A stretch of 34,545 nucleotides of DNA, taken from Kiritimatiellia bacterium (GTDB lineage Bacteria > Verrucomicrobiota > Kiritimatiellia > RFP12 > UBA1067). Both the position numbers and the translations under genes were made by a program. The stretch is from the NCBI GenBank assembly GCA_017450695.1, contig JAFSTA010000261.1, positions 1 to 34,545 of the forward strand, read 5' to 3'. Below are positions 8,091-16,313 of this stretch, piece by piece. The notes under the pieces are model-generated. The model was not told where the DNA came from, searched no databases, and was given only the letters and a program-made list of their open reading frames with translations. The stretch's first letter is position 1, and each line of letters opens with the position of its first letter.

Positions 8091-9391
8091 CACTGCACGC
8101 GAAACGGAAACTGGAGGGCGAGGTCTCCCTGCCCGGCGACAAGTCGCTTTCGCACCGCGCCGCGCTTTTCGCGGCGCTGGCGGACGGCGTGAGCGAGATT
8201 GACAATTTTCTCGACGCGGGCGTGACCCGCGCCATGCTGAACGCCCTCTCCGCCTTTGGCGTCCGCTACGAGCTGCACGGACGGCACCTGACCGTCTGCA
8301 GTCACGGGCTGGCCGGTTGGCGGGAACCGCAAGCCCCCGTCTTTTGCGGGAACTCCGCCACGACCTACCGTCTGCTGGCGGGGGCGGTGGCAGCTTCCGG
8401 TCTCGCCTGTACGCTGGACGGCAGCGAGGGGTTGCGCACGCGTCCGATGGAACGCATCTTTCAGCCGTTGCGCCAGATGGGCGCGGGGATCGAGTCCGAC
8501 AACGGACGCGCGCCCGCCCGCTTCCTGGCGCGGTCGCGCGAGGTACCGTTGCGCCCGATCCAATCGACGCTGCCCGTCGCGAGCGCGCAGGTCAAGTCGT
8601 GCCTGACAATCGCCGCGCTGTATGCGGACGGGGAAAGCGTCCTCGACGAGCCCGGTCCGTCCCGCGACCACACGGAACGGATGCTGCGTTCGATGGGGGC
8701 GCAGGTTTCCTCGTGCGAGGGGAATCGCGTGCGGATCGCGGGCGGTTGCGTACCCCTGCGCCCGTTGCGGATCGACCTGCCGGGGGATATTTCCTCCGCC
8801 GCCTTCCTGCTGACCGCCGCCGCCTTGGTACCGGGTTCCTCCGTACGGATCCGTTCGGTGGGCGTCAACCCGACGCGGACGGGCTTTCTGGACGCCTTGC
8901 GGGCGATGGGCGGCAGCTTCACGGTCGAGAACGAACGCGTGGTCTGCGGGGAACCGGTGGGTGACATCCGCCTGACCGCATCGCCGTTGTCCGCGACGGA
9001 GGTTTCGGGCGATCTGGTCGTCCGCATGATCGACGAGTTCCCCGTCTTCGCCGCGCTCGCCTGTGGCGCGAACGGCGTGACGCGCGTCCGCGAGGCGAAG
9101 GAGCTGCGCTACAAGGAGAGCGACCGGATCGCGATCCTCTGCGAAGGGCTGAAGAGCCTCGGCGCGACGGTCGAGGAATTCGAGGACGGCTTTGATCTCG
9201 TCGGCGGGACGTGCCGTGGCGGCGAGGTCGATGCGCACGGAGACCATCGGCTCGCCATGTCGTTCGCCCTGTTGGGGTTGATCTCGCCGGAACCCGTCGT
9301 CGTGCGCCACGCGGAAATCCTCAACGAGTCCTTCCCCGAATTTTTAACAGACTTGCAACAGATTGGAGGCGAGGTATGTCTCTCTGCGTAA
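8081..9391 (+). CDS. aroA: 3-phosphoshikimate 1-carboxyvinyltransferase (EPSP synthase), class II-like
   Basis: It transfers the enolpyruvyl group from PEP to shikimate-3-phosphate, the sixth step of the shikimate pathway, in the cytoplasm. The 436-residue length is normal. Visible motifs: LPGDKSLSHRA (17-27) for phosphate binding, GNSATTYRLL (90-99) for PEP binding, RPMERIFQPLRQMG, ASAQVKS, RDHTERML, and the late DEFP and KESDRI motifs. Overall it reads closest to class II enzymes. The position equivalent to E. coli Gly96 is Ala93 (codon GCC at 8357-8359), as in the glyphosate-insensitive CP4 enzyme. ATG 8081, after a G-rich ribosome site, is the start that begins the family N-terminus. It overlaps rpoN by 10 bp and the next gene by 16 bp. 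Confidence 0.96.
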   Translation: MELTLHAKRKLEGEVSLPGDKSLSHRAALFAALADGVSEIDNFLDAGVTRAMLNALSAFGVRYELHGRHLTVCSHGLAGWREPQAPVFCGNSATTYRLLAGAVAASGLACTLDGSEGLRTRPMERIFQPLRQMGAGIESDNGRAPARFLARSREVPLRPIQSTLPVASAQVKSCLTIAALYADGESVLDEPGPSRDHTERMLRSMGAQVSSCEGNRVRIAGGCVPLRPLRIDLPGDISSAAFLLTAAALVPGSSVRIRSVGVNPTRTGFLDALRAMGGSFTVENERVVCGEPVGDIRLTASPLSATEVSGDLVVRMIDEFPVFAALACGANGVTRVREAKELRYKESDRIAILCEGLKSLGATVEEFEDGFDLVGGTCRGGEVDAHGDHRLAMSFALLGLISPEPVVVRHAEILNESFPEFLTDLQQIGGEVCLSA

Positions 9392-11130
9392 CGCCCCTTC
9401 CTCCGGATTGCCAGAAAGAGTTGAAGCGGATTCTGGAGCGGATTTCCGATGCGGATCTGGATGCCGCCGTCCGTACCGAGCCCGCGTTCCGCACGGGCGG
9501 GTTCCGTCCCGGCTCGAAGCGTCCGGTCTTGATTTCCCGCTTGGAGCAGATCGTCTCCGGCGGTGCCGTGATTTCTGATTCGCTGCGCAAGACCGTCGCC
9601 AAGCGGTCTCGCGCCTGCACGTTGACGGGGCTGTTGGAGGAAGGCACACTGGTTGATCTCCGCCACGCCTTCGCCGCCCTGCTGGGGATCCCCGTCTTTC
9701 TCGTTTCCTGTCTGCTCGACGCCCGGAAGGGCGTACGCGAGAATGCGGAGCAGTGGCTGCAGAATCCGGTCACCTCCTTCACTCCCTGCGACGCGAAACA
9801 GGCGGTCGAACAACTCCGCTCCCTCTTCGGCGACTTGCAGGAGCTGATGGGCGCCGCATCCGGATCGGAGACCGCGACCACGTCCCTGACGGTCGAGAAA
9901 TGGCGGGAGCAACGGGAACGCCTGGAGTTGAAGATCAAGGAACTGCAGAACGAGAACCGCCGGTTGCGGCTCGTCGAGACACGGGCGGAACAGGAACGGA
10001 AGAAACTCGGCGAGACCGAGGTCGAGCTGGCGAAACAACGGGAAATCGCCTCGCTGCGCGAGAGCGAGTTGAAGGCGAAGCGGGAAGAGTCGGAAGAATA
10101 TCGCGTGGAGCTTCAGCGGGAGATCGTACACCGCGAACAGCGTGTCTTGGCGGACGTGGACCGGCGGTTGGCGCGCGAGTTTTTCGGATGGCTCTCCGAG
10201 GCGCGCGAGGTCGAGCAGACCGTTCGCGACGAAGGCGTCCGAGACTTGTTGGCGCGTACCGACGCGGCGTTGGCGAAGCAGGCGGAGATCGACCGTAACG
10301 CGGGGAACCGCATGGTGTTGCGGCAACGGCTGGAAGAAGTGACCGCGAAACTGAAAGCGGTAGAGGACGCGCTCGCGAACGCCATCCGCCAGTCGCCGGT
10401 GCTGAAGGAGATCGAGGGGGAGTTGCGGAAGGAAGAGGAACGCATCGCGGGAATCCTCTACCCCGCTGGGCAGATGCCGCTTCTGGAGGAGCGCATCATC
10501 AACCGCATCCATACCGCCAAGGAGGACGAGAGCAACCTGGAATCGTTGCGTCGGCTCTCGGAATCGCTGGACTCATTCCAGCTGGTCGGCAAGGAGTCGC
10601 TGGAACGGATACGCCGGGAATACGAGAAGCGGAAGGCGGCCCTGCACGCGGTCGGCGTTCCCGAAACGGCGCCACGCCGCAAAACCACGCTGGAAAAGGC
10701 TTTGTGCGGCGACATTCCCGCGATCCTGCTGCTCGACGGACACAATGTGCTGTTGACGCTCGCAGTTCGGTACAACCCGAAACGCGGGCAGTCGATGAGC
10801 AACACGCAACGGCGGGGACTTCTAGTCCACGACGTGGAGAAGCTGATTTCCGCGACGCCTACCCTGCGGTCATGGATCGTCTTTGACGGTGCGGAACCGA
10901 CCGATACGAATGTCGGTGACAATCTGCGCGTCTTGTTTTCGGGGGGGATGGGCGAACACCGGGCCGATCGCGTTCTGGTGGATTCCATCCGCTTCTTCAA
11001 GACGGACGAACCGGAACTGGCCGTTCTGCTCGTCAGCGACGACAAGGAACTCTGCGCCCAAGTGCGGAGGCTGGGAGCGGAAACGGTCGGCGTAGTGGAA
11101 TTTGGGGATTATCTGCCGTCCACGCTCTGA
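9376..11130 (+). CDS. Coiled-coil protein with C-terminal NYN/PIN-like nuclease domain
   Basis: A 584-residue cytoplasmic protein. The start at ATG 9376 has a GGAGGCGAGG ribosome site; upstream in-frame codons lie inside aroA. Residues 1-165 are an alpha-helical N-terminal domain. About 170-450 are Glu/Lys/Arg-rich heptad-like coiled coil. The last 130 residues are a YacP/Rae1-type NYN domain: LLLDGHNVL (D454, N457), VFDGAEPTD (D504), ADRVLVDS (D531) and VSDDKEL (D555, D556) supply the acidic pocket of a metal-dependent RNase. In Bacillus, YacP/Rae1 is a stand-alone ribosome-associated endoribonuclease; the long coiled-coil extension here is unlike it. The position in the rpoN-aroA-rfbB operon suggests a housekeeping RNA role. 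The domain call is firm; substrate and activity are inference. Confidence 0.85.
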   Translation: MSLCVTPLPPDCQKELKRILERISDADLDAAVRTEPAFRTGGFRPGSKRPVLISRLEQIVSGGAVISDSLRKTVAKRSRACTLTGLLEEGTLVDLRHAFAALLGIPVFLVSCLLDARKGVRENAEQWLQNPVTSFTPCDAKQAVEQLRSLFGDLQELMGAASGSETATTSLTVEKWREQRERLELKIKELQNENRRLRLVETRAEQERKKLGETEVELAKQREIASLRESELKAKREESEEYRVELQREIVHREQRVLADVDRRLAREFFGWLSEAREVEQTVRDEGVRDLLARTDAALAKQAEIDRNAGNRMVLRQRLEEVTAKLKAVEDALANAIRQSPVLKEIEGELRKEEERIAGILYPAGQMPLLEERIINRIHTAKEDESNLESLRRLSESLDSFQLVGKESLERIRREYEKRKAALHAVGVPETAPRRKTTLEKALCGDIPAILLLDGHNVLLTLAVRYNPKRGQSMSNTQRRGLLVHDVEKLISATPTLRSWIVFDGAEPTDTNVGDNLRVLFSGGMGEHRADRVLVDSIRFFKTDEPELAVLLVSDDKELCAQVRRLGAETVGVVEFGDYLPSTL

Positions 11131-11157
11131 CGGCGCGGAACGGAAAGGAGACAAGGC

Positions 11158-12207
11158 ATGAAACGGATACTGGTTACGGGAGGCGCGGGTTTTATCGGGT
11201 CTGCGCTGGTGCGCTACTTGATTCAGAACCGGATCGCCGAGGTGCTGAATTTCGACAAGATCACCTACGCGGGCAACTCCTCTTCGCTGAAGGAGGTCGA
11301 TTCCGATCCCCTGTACCATTTCGCCTACGGCGACATCTGTGACCTGCAAGCGGTGGAAAAGGCGTTCCGCACGTTCAAGCCCGATTCCATCCTGCACCTG
11401 GCCGCCGAGTCCCATGTCGATCGCTCCATCGACAGTCCCGCCGAATTCGTCCGAACCAACGTGCTCGGAACGGCGACGCTGCTGCAAATCGCGCTCGACT
11501 ACTGGAAACACCTGCCGTCCGAAAAGCAGGCGAGTTTCCGATTTCAGCACATCTCCACCGACGAGGTGTACGGCGCCTTGGGCGAAGAGGGTTTCTTCAC
11601 GGAGAAGACGCCCTACGCGCCGCACTCGCCGTACTCCGCGAGCAAGGCGTCGTCCGACCACTTCGTGCGCGCGTGGCACGACACCTTCGGGCTGCCGACC
11701 CTGATCACGAACTGCTCGAACAACTACGGTCCCTACCACTTCCCCGAAAAGCTCATCCCGCTGACCATCTTGAACGCGCTCGACCACAAGGCGCTGCCCG
11801 TGTACGGGAAGGGCGCGAACGTGCGCGACTGGCTCTACGTCTATGATCACGTCACCGCCCTGTGCCTGGTAAATGAAAAGGGAAAGCCCGGAGAGACCTA
11901 CAACATCGGCGGGCACAACGAACGCACGAACCTGCAGGTGGTGCAATCGATCTGCCGCATCCTCGATGAGCTGGCTCCGTGGGAGAAGCCCTACGAATCG
12001 CTCATCACGTTCGTCACGGATCGTCCGGGGCACGACCTCCGCTACGCGATCGACCCGACCAAGATCGAGACGGAACTGGGGTGGAAACCCAGCGAAAGTT
12101 TCGACACGGGCTTGGTGCGCACCGTCCGCTGGTATCTCGACAACGAATGGTGGTGGCGCCCCATCCGCGAGAAAAAATACGCCGGCCGCCGTCTCGGCAG
12201 CCTGTAG
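11158..12207 (+). CDS. rfbB: dTDP-glucose 4,6-dehydratase
   Basis: An NAD-dependent extended short-chain dehydrogenase that converts dTDP-glucose to dTDP-4-keto-6-deoxyglucose, the second step towards dTDP-L-rhamnose and other deoxysugars for cell-surface glycans. The 349-residue length is typical. It shows the Rossmann motif TGGAGFIGS (7-15), the RmlB active-site triplet T134-D135-E136 in STDEVYG, catalytic Y159/K163 in YSASK, and the family signature [28 protein letters not shown] ribosome site precedes ATG 11158, 27 bp after the nuclease-like gene, so it is the last gene of the rpoN operon. The partners rfbA, rfbC and rfbD are not in the window. Confidence 0.95.
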   Translation: MKRILVTGGAGFIGSALVRYLIQNRIAEVLNFDKITYAGNSSSLKEVDSDPLYHFAYGDICDLQAVEKAFRTFKPDSILHLAAESHVDRSIDSPAEFVRTNVLGTATLLQIALDYWKHLPSEKQASFRFQHISTDEVYGALGEEGFFTEKTPYAPHSPYSASKASSDHFVRAWHDTFGLPTLITNCSNNYGPYHFPEKLIPLTILNALDHKALPVYGKGANVRDWLYVYDHVTALCLVNEKGKPGETYNIGGHNERTNLQVVQSICRILDELAPWEKPYESLITFVTDRPGHDLRYAIDPTKIETELGWKPSESFDTGLVRTVRWYLDNEWWWRPIREKKYAGRRLGSL

Positions 12208-12221
12208 GGAGCGGGGAAGCG

Positions 12222-12321
12222 GAGAGGCTGAGAAGCTGAGAGGCTGAGAAGCTGAGAAGTGGCGGTTGCACCGCCTAAGTGGCCCTGCGGGCCTAAATGG
12301 GGCTGGCGCCCCTAAGTTGAG
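12222..12321. repeat. GAGAGGCT tandem tract and triple-hairpin repeat
   Basis: 12222-12258 is a tandem tract alternating GAGAGGCT and GAGAAGCT. Its reverse complement appears at 22341-22376 and near 27692. It is followed by three consecutive hairpins, GGCGG-TTGCA-CCGCC, GGCCC-TGC-GGGCC and GGGGC-TGGC-GCCCC, each separated by a TAAGTGG/TAAATGG linker. A related block lies on the other strand at 34141-34203. It sits just after rfbB and may serve as its 3' transcript end, though there is no T tract. Confidence 0.75.
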
Positions 12322-12370
12322 CGAATCGCAAAACGGCAGTTAGGGGCGGAGGGCGGCAGCAGTCGCCTGT

Positions 12371-12660
12371 CTTTGCCTCACGCGGAGAACGGGAGGGTCG
12401 CGCCCCGTCGCGACCGCAACGCGTACCCGGCTTAACTCGCTTACCCAGCTAACTTGCGCGACGCGCCAGCTGAGAAGATGGGGACACGCAACAAGCGACG
12501 GGCGCGTGTCGGAAAATCGGAATGTCGCCTGTCGCCTCACGCGGAGAACGGGAGGGACGCGCCCCGTCGCGTCCCCAACGCGTACCCGGCTTACCGGCTT
12601 ATCCGGAATATCCGGCTTACCCAGCCTACCCGGCTGAACACGCTAACGGCGTCTGCCACC
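12371..12660. repeat. Two copies of a composite intergenic hairpin repeat
   Basis: Two copies (about 12371-12440 and 12534-12600) share the order CTCACGCGGAGAACGGGAGG, hairpin, CAACGCGTACCCGGCTTA. The hairpins are at 12396-12415 (GGTCGCG/CGCGACC) and 12555-12574 (GGACGCG/CGCGTCC), with the same CCCCGT loop. After each copy comes a tail of degenerate CCGGCTTACC/CCGGATAT steps. A third copy lies at 16126-16204. No gene is supported in the 12208-12667 gap. Confidence 0.85.
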
Positions 12661-12667
12661 TGCCCCC

Positions 12668-15328
12668 TCACTCGGTTTGTGGAGGCGGTGGCGGCTGAAC
12701 GGAATCAGCTGGTGGAGGTGGCGGCACCGAAGAATCGACCGCTGGCGGCGGTGGCGGCTGGTCGGGCGGCGGTTGAACCGGTGGAGGTTGCGCCGGTGCT
12801 CCCGCAGGTGCGGGATGGCGCGCGGCGTATTCTTCCGGATGGGTATGCTTGGCGACGCGGTCCTCCGAGAACGTGGCGAAGAACCGGGCAGCCTGATTTT
12901 TGGGAACCGAGATGATTGTGTTCCCTTTCTCATCGATCTGGAACTTCGCGTCCGGCAGATTGCCCAGCCACGAAAGGATCGTGTCCTGCATCTCCGCAGG
13001 AACCGGCTTCCTGCTGGAATACACCAGATTGTCTCCTTCGACGTGTGCGGACCACGGAATGCGCGTCTTCTCGATCACCTCCAGATGCTGGAGCTTCACC
13101 TCTTTGCCTGCACTTTCCCACGTTGTCGGAGAGGTCAGTTTCTCCAGGTTCTCGATCATCTCGATCGCCCCTTCCTGCACGGCGGCGCCATCATTGGCGA
13201 GAGCCTCATAGAACGAGATCTGCGGTCCGAACACCGACAGGATCTTGGTCATCTGCGCGTTGAATTCCTGTTCCATCTCGTTGATGCGCGCGATGATTTT
13301 GGTACGAAGCCCCTTTTCCCTTCCCCCGTCCGCATTGGGATCGAACTGTTGCCGATAGCTGTCAAAGAGCTGCCCGGCCCTTCCGGACTGGGCCAGCTCG
13401 TACAACTGGAGAACGCCCTGGAACTTCGCGAACCGCGTGTCGTCATCAAACACCGAGAAATTCAGGAAGCGTTTCTCGCCCGGTTTTTTGGAGGTGTCGC
13501 GGAACGAAAGGTTGTCGTGAATCTCCAGGTCCTTCCCGTTCCCTTCCAGCGAATGCCCCGGATCGATGGCGAAGAACTGCGCCTGAAGCATCTCTCCCGG
13601 AAGCGCGTCCTGGTTGAGGATACGGAACCCCTTGTTCTGTCCGTGCGAGCCGACGGCGTCGCGGTCGGCGAGAAGCAGGAACATCGCCTTGTACTTGCCC
13701 AGGCTCTCCACGTGATGTCCCGCCGGCGGCACGATACGACCGTCTTGAATGTACACGCCGTCGAAGTCGCTGTACCCCGTGGCGAACTTCGCCTCCAGCA
13801 TCAGCTTGGGATGTTCGTCGGCGTATTTTCCGCGCATGATCGAAAGCTCTTGCGCGGGAACCCCCGTCAAACGGGTCAGGTCGTTGGCGAGAGCTTCGGC
13901 AACGGCGCCGGAGGAGGCCTCGTCCGCCGTGGTGAGACGGAACGTGCGGTAGAAGAATCCCTTGAAGGCGCCGCCCTTGACGGAGACGCGCTCCGGCAGC
14001 TTCAGATAGCCGGAGCTTCCCGGAGCGCCCGCCAGCGCGCGGTCGTTCTCGTTGTAGTCCAGCTTGGCGATCTTGCGGTCGGAAAAATGACGGAAGATCG
14101 AACAGTTTTTCCGCGCGGGATCCGGGTCATCGGGATCGGGATACATCACCGCGTCGCGAATCTGGGCAAAGAGCAGGGTTTTCACATCGACGAGCGTCCG
14201 TTTCTGCTCCGCGCTCGGCTCCTGGTTGGGATCGGCGGGGAAAATGTCCGCCTTGCTGAGATTCGGGAACCTTTCATGCAACTGTTTGCCCAGTTTGCTT
14301 TCCGGATGGTCAAACGCACGTTCGAGAAGGTACTCCGCCGCGAACGCGATACCGAGCGGATGCGAACGCCCGACGAGGAAACCGAGTTCGCGGATGGACG
14401 CGTTTCGCTCCGCCGCGAGCCGCAGGGGGGAACCGGCCGGCGCGGCGTCAACAATCCGCTGCAAGTCCTGCCGACTCTTGGCGGAGAAAACATCCGCCAT
14501 CAGCCCGCGCGTATCGTCACGCGACCAGTCGTTGCGGAAGATGAACCCCGGCTCCACGCCGTTGGTCTTCAGCTTTTCAAAGATAATGGGGTTGCCGCCG
14601 GAGTTGATACGCATCCCGACACCGAGAGCGCCGGACTTGACGCGGTCTTCCACCGAGGTTTGCCAACGCCGGAACATGGATCCGGGGGATTCCTGAAGCC
14701 GCTTCAACCCGGTCGGTTCGGTTGCGGAGACCTCCTTCTCGACACGTCCCATACCCAAGTCGGCGTGCAGCGAAGAAATCCGTCCGTCCTCGTCCGGCAT
14801 CTTGCCTTCCACTACGTTCGCCGCGGCTTTGTGGATCATATCCGAAACGAGCTTGGCGATATCCGCCGGATTCTCACAAGCCTTGAGTTTTTCTTTCTGT
14901 CCGCGCAGGGAGCTGCTAACAGCGGCACTGACCGCAGACTTGACAGCCGGTCCGAGCTGCATCAAGGCGGGATCCGTATCGAGCTGACGGCGCAATTCAT
15001 TCACGAACCGATATCTTTTCAACGGCTCGAGCTGGGAAATCACGCTTTGGATGTCACGCACCCGCAGTGACTGGTGAAGCTGTGCACGTGTCCCGATGAC
15101 CGTGTCGAACGCGTGTTCGCCGAAGAACCCGTACTTGTCGCTCAACGCCTTGCGGAAGGCTTCCATCGTCGCGTCATTCAGTGTCCTGTCCGACTTGGTG
15201 ACGGTGACGCGCCCAAACCGGCCGAGCTTCGCGTCTTCCGCGCCCTTGGGTCCCGAAAGAACCACATCGCGGGAACTGAAAAACGCGGAATCCGCGACCG
15301 CTTTAAAATCAGCAAAGGTAACGGGCAT
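12668..15328 (-). CDS. Candidate type III secretion effector with kinase-like signature and polyproline tail
   Basis: An 886-residue protein from ATG 15328, 5 bp after an AGGTGG site. A GTG at 15337 directly after the upstream stop is an alternative start with no ribosome site. There is no signal peptide or transmembrane helix. Residues 1-430 are mostly helical and unrecognised. About 433-600 resemble PI3/PI4-kinase- or HipA-type atypical kinases: a Gly/Lys-rich strand pair (440-464), LEAKF (511-515), a catalytic-loop-like ADRD...GQN segment (D555, D557, N565) and a metal-site-like FFAIDPGHSL (D589). Residues 640-830 are helical with a closing alpha/beta piece. From 839 the protein is almost pure polyproline with runs of five prolines, as in ligands of profilin, EVH1 or SH3 domains. 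The gene immediately upstream encodes a CesT-like chaperone, the classic partner of a type III effector. The kinase call is inference; no homologue is known to me. Confidence 0.65.
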   Translation of the reverse strand: MPVTFADFKAVADSAFFSSRDVVLSGPKGAEDAKLGRFGRVTVTKSDRTLNDATMEAFRKALSDKYGFFGEHAFDTVIGTRAQLHQSLRVRDIQSVISQLEPLKRYRFVNELRRQLDTDPALMQLGPAVKSAVSAAVSSSLRGQKEKLKACENPADIAKLVSDMIHKAAANVVEGKMPDEDGRISSLHADLGMGRVEKEVSATEPTGLKRLQESPGSMFRRWQTSVEDRVKSGALGVGMRINSGGNPIIFEKLKTNGVEPGFIFRNDWSRDDTRGLMADVFSAKSRQDLQRIVDAAPAGSPLRLAAERNASIRELGFLVGRSHPLGIAFAAEYLLERAFDHPESKLGKQLHERFPNLSKADIFPADPNQEPSAEQKRTLVDVKTLLFAQIRDAVMYPDPDDPDPARKNCSIFRHFSDRKIAKLDYNENDRALAGAPGSSGYLKLPERVSVKGGAFKGFFYRTFRLTTADEASSGAVAEALANDLTRLTGVPAQELSIMRGKYADEHPKLMLEAKFATGYSDFDGVYIQDGRIVPPAGHHVESLGKYKAMFLLLADRDAVGSHGQNKGFRILNQDALPGEMLQAQFFAIDPGHSLEGNGKDLEIHDNLSFRDTSKKPGEKRFLNFSVFDDDTRFAKFQGVLQLYELAQSGRAGQLFDSYRQQFDPNADGGREKGLRTKIIARINEMEQEFNAQMTKILSVFGPQISFYEALANDGAAVQEGAIEMIENLEKLTSPTTWESAGKEVKLQHLEVIEKTRIPWSAHVEGDNLVYSSRKPVPAEMQDTILSWLGNLPDAKFQIDEKGNTIISVPKNQAARFFATFSEDRVAKHTHPEEYAARHPAPAGAPAQPPPVQPPPDQPPPPPAVDSSVPPPPPADSVQPPPPPQTE

Positions 15329-15337
15329 GGGATCCAC

Positions 15338-15832
15338 CTACGGGTTGATGAAAAAAGAGGATGCGGACTGACTCTCGCCAAACCGAACCGCGTCGTCGAG
15401 AGCAGAATCCTCCGCTTCCGCAAGGTTTTCGTGAATCCGCGCCGCCCAAAGATCGACGAGCGAGAGAATCTGTTCGAGGGTTTCGGCGAACGCCTGCGGA
15501 TCGGAGGTGGCGGGATCGAAATCGAAGAGGTAATTGTAAATCACCGTTTCGCTTTCCGGTTCGAGAGCAAAGTATCCGCCCCCCGTGTCCACCCCGAAAA
15601 GCCCGGCCGCCAACAGGTTCCGATAGATGATCTTGTCGGCGTCTTTCGGCAGCGTAATGACCTCCACGAAGCAAAGGATCTTACCCGGATTCTCAATATG
15701 CTGGAGGTTCAACGTGTAGGTGTCTTCCACGCGAAGGCCCACCAGCCCATCCTTGTCCGGGACAAACGCGTCCAACTTGGTCACTTCCGCAACCTTCGTA
15801 AGAAAATCTACATACTCTTTTTGTGTCGTCAT
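15338..15832 (-). CDS. CesT-family type III secretion chaperone
   Basis: A 164-residue, strongly acidic protein (about 31 Asp/Glu against 11 Lys/Arg). CesT/SycE-type chaperones are small acidic dimers that hold the N-terminal part of an effector unfolded and bring it to the type III export gate. The family pattern is visible: an N-terminal helix (YVDFLTKVAEVTKL, 7-20), a strand with DKDGLVGLRV (26-35), a second strand pair (LNLQHI...ILCFVEVITLP), the RNLLAAGLF helix motif (71-79), GGGYFALEPES (84-94) and a final long helix (112-140). ATG 15832 is chosen because GGAAGGA lies 9 bp upstream; the ATG at 15841 would abut that site. The effector candidate starts 9 bp after the stop. There is an extra C-terminal tail of about 25 residues. 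Confidence 0.75.
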   Translation of the reverse strand: MTTQKEYVDFLTKVAEVTKLDAFVPDKDGLVGLRVEDTYTLNLQHIENPGKILCFVEVITLPKDADKIIYRNLLAAGLFGVDTGGGYFALEPESETVIYNYLFDFDPATSDPQAFAETLEQILSLVDLWAARIHENLAEAEDSALDDAVRFGESQSASSFFINP

Positions 15833-15902
15833 GGTTCTCATTCCTTCCAGTTCGGCTTGCCGTACTTCAACAAACACACAGTACCCCAAGCAATCGCAAG
15901 TC

Positions 15903-15911
15903 ACTATAGCA
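15903..15911 (-). promoter_or_regulatory. Extended -10 promoter of the chaperone-effector unit
   Basis: The minus strand reads TGC-TATAGT, an extended -10 element, about 70 bp before the chaperone ATG. No good -35 box is found at 16-18 bp upstream, so it may rely on the extended -10 or on an activator. Confidence 0.4.
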
Positions 15912-16125
15912 AATCTGAAGAAGGAATGGGAGAGAAATTTTAGGGCGGCTGCATCGCAGTTCCGAGTTCTTGCCAAAGTGGCTTAGGTGGTTACTTGGGT
16001 GGTTAGGTGGTTGGAGGCGCTACGCGCCGGCTGGGAAGTGGGGAAGCTGAGAAGAAGGGATACGCGAGATGGGACATCTGGGACGAATGGGACAACTGGG
16101 ACTGGTGGCGCTTGTCTTTGCCTCA

Positions 16126-16258
16126 CGCGGAGAACGGGAGGGACGCGCCCCGTCGCGTCCGCAATGCTTACCCGGATTTACCGGATTGTCCAGAATATCC
16201 AGCCTGACACGCTTACCCGGCTTGACACGCTTATCCGGCTTGACACGCTTATCCGGCT
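16126..16258. repeat. Composite hairpin repeat copy plus 3 x 18 bp tandem
   Basis: The composite repeat seen twice at 12371-12600 recurs here, with the GGACGCG-CCCCGT-CGCGTCC hairpin at 16141-16160. Its tail ends in three 18-bp tandem copies of TGACACGCTTAYCCGGCT at 16205-16222, 16223-16240 and 16241-16258. Just before it (about 16017-16031) is a short GGCGC-TAC-GCGCC hairpin. No gene is supported in the 15833-16273 gap. Confidence 0.85.
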
Positions 16259-16273
16259 CCCCCGGCAAGCGAC

Positions 16274-16307
16274 AAAAAAGCCCCGCAAACTTGCGTTTGC
16301 GGGGCTT
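16274..16307 (-). terminator. Rho-independent terminator of the tRNA operon
   Basis: On the minus strand a perfect 13-bp stem (AAGCCCCGCAAAC with GTTTGCGGGGCTT) and a 4-nt loop is followed by TTTT. It starts 6 bp after the CCA end of tRNA-Thr. Confidence 0.9.
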
Positions 16308-16313
16308 GCGGCT

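Noticed and set aside
8317-8964. Alternative plus-strand frame inside aroA
   Set aside because: It is Arg-rich and out of frame with a clearly intact EPSP synthase.
12454-12915. Open frames within the intergenic repeat mosaic, also at 15987-16407
   Set aside because: They translate the same GRDGARP and RLIRLDTL repeat motifs, and one runs into the tRNA genes. They are repeat artefacts.
12677-15070. A 797-codon plus-strand frame opposite the effector candidate
   Set aside because: Its composition is antisense-like, and the minus strand carries the coherent two-gene unit with ribosome sites.
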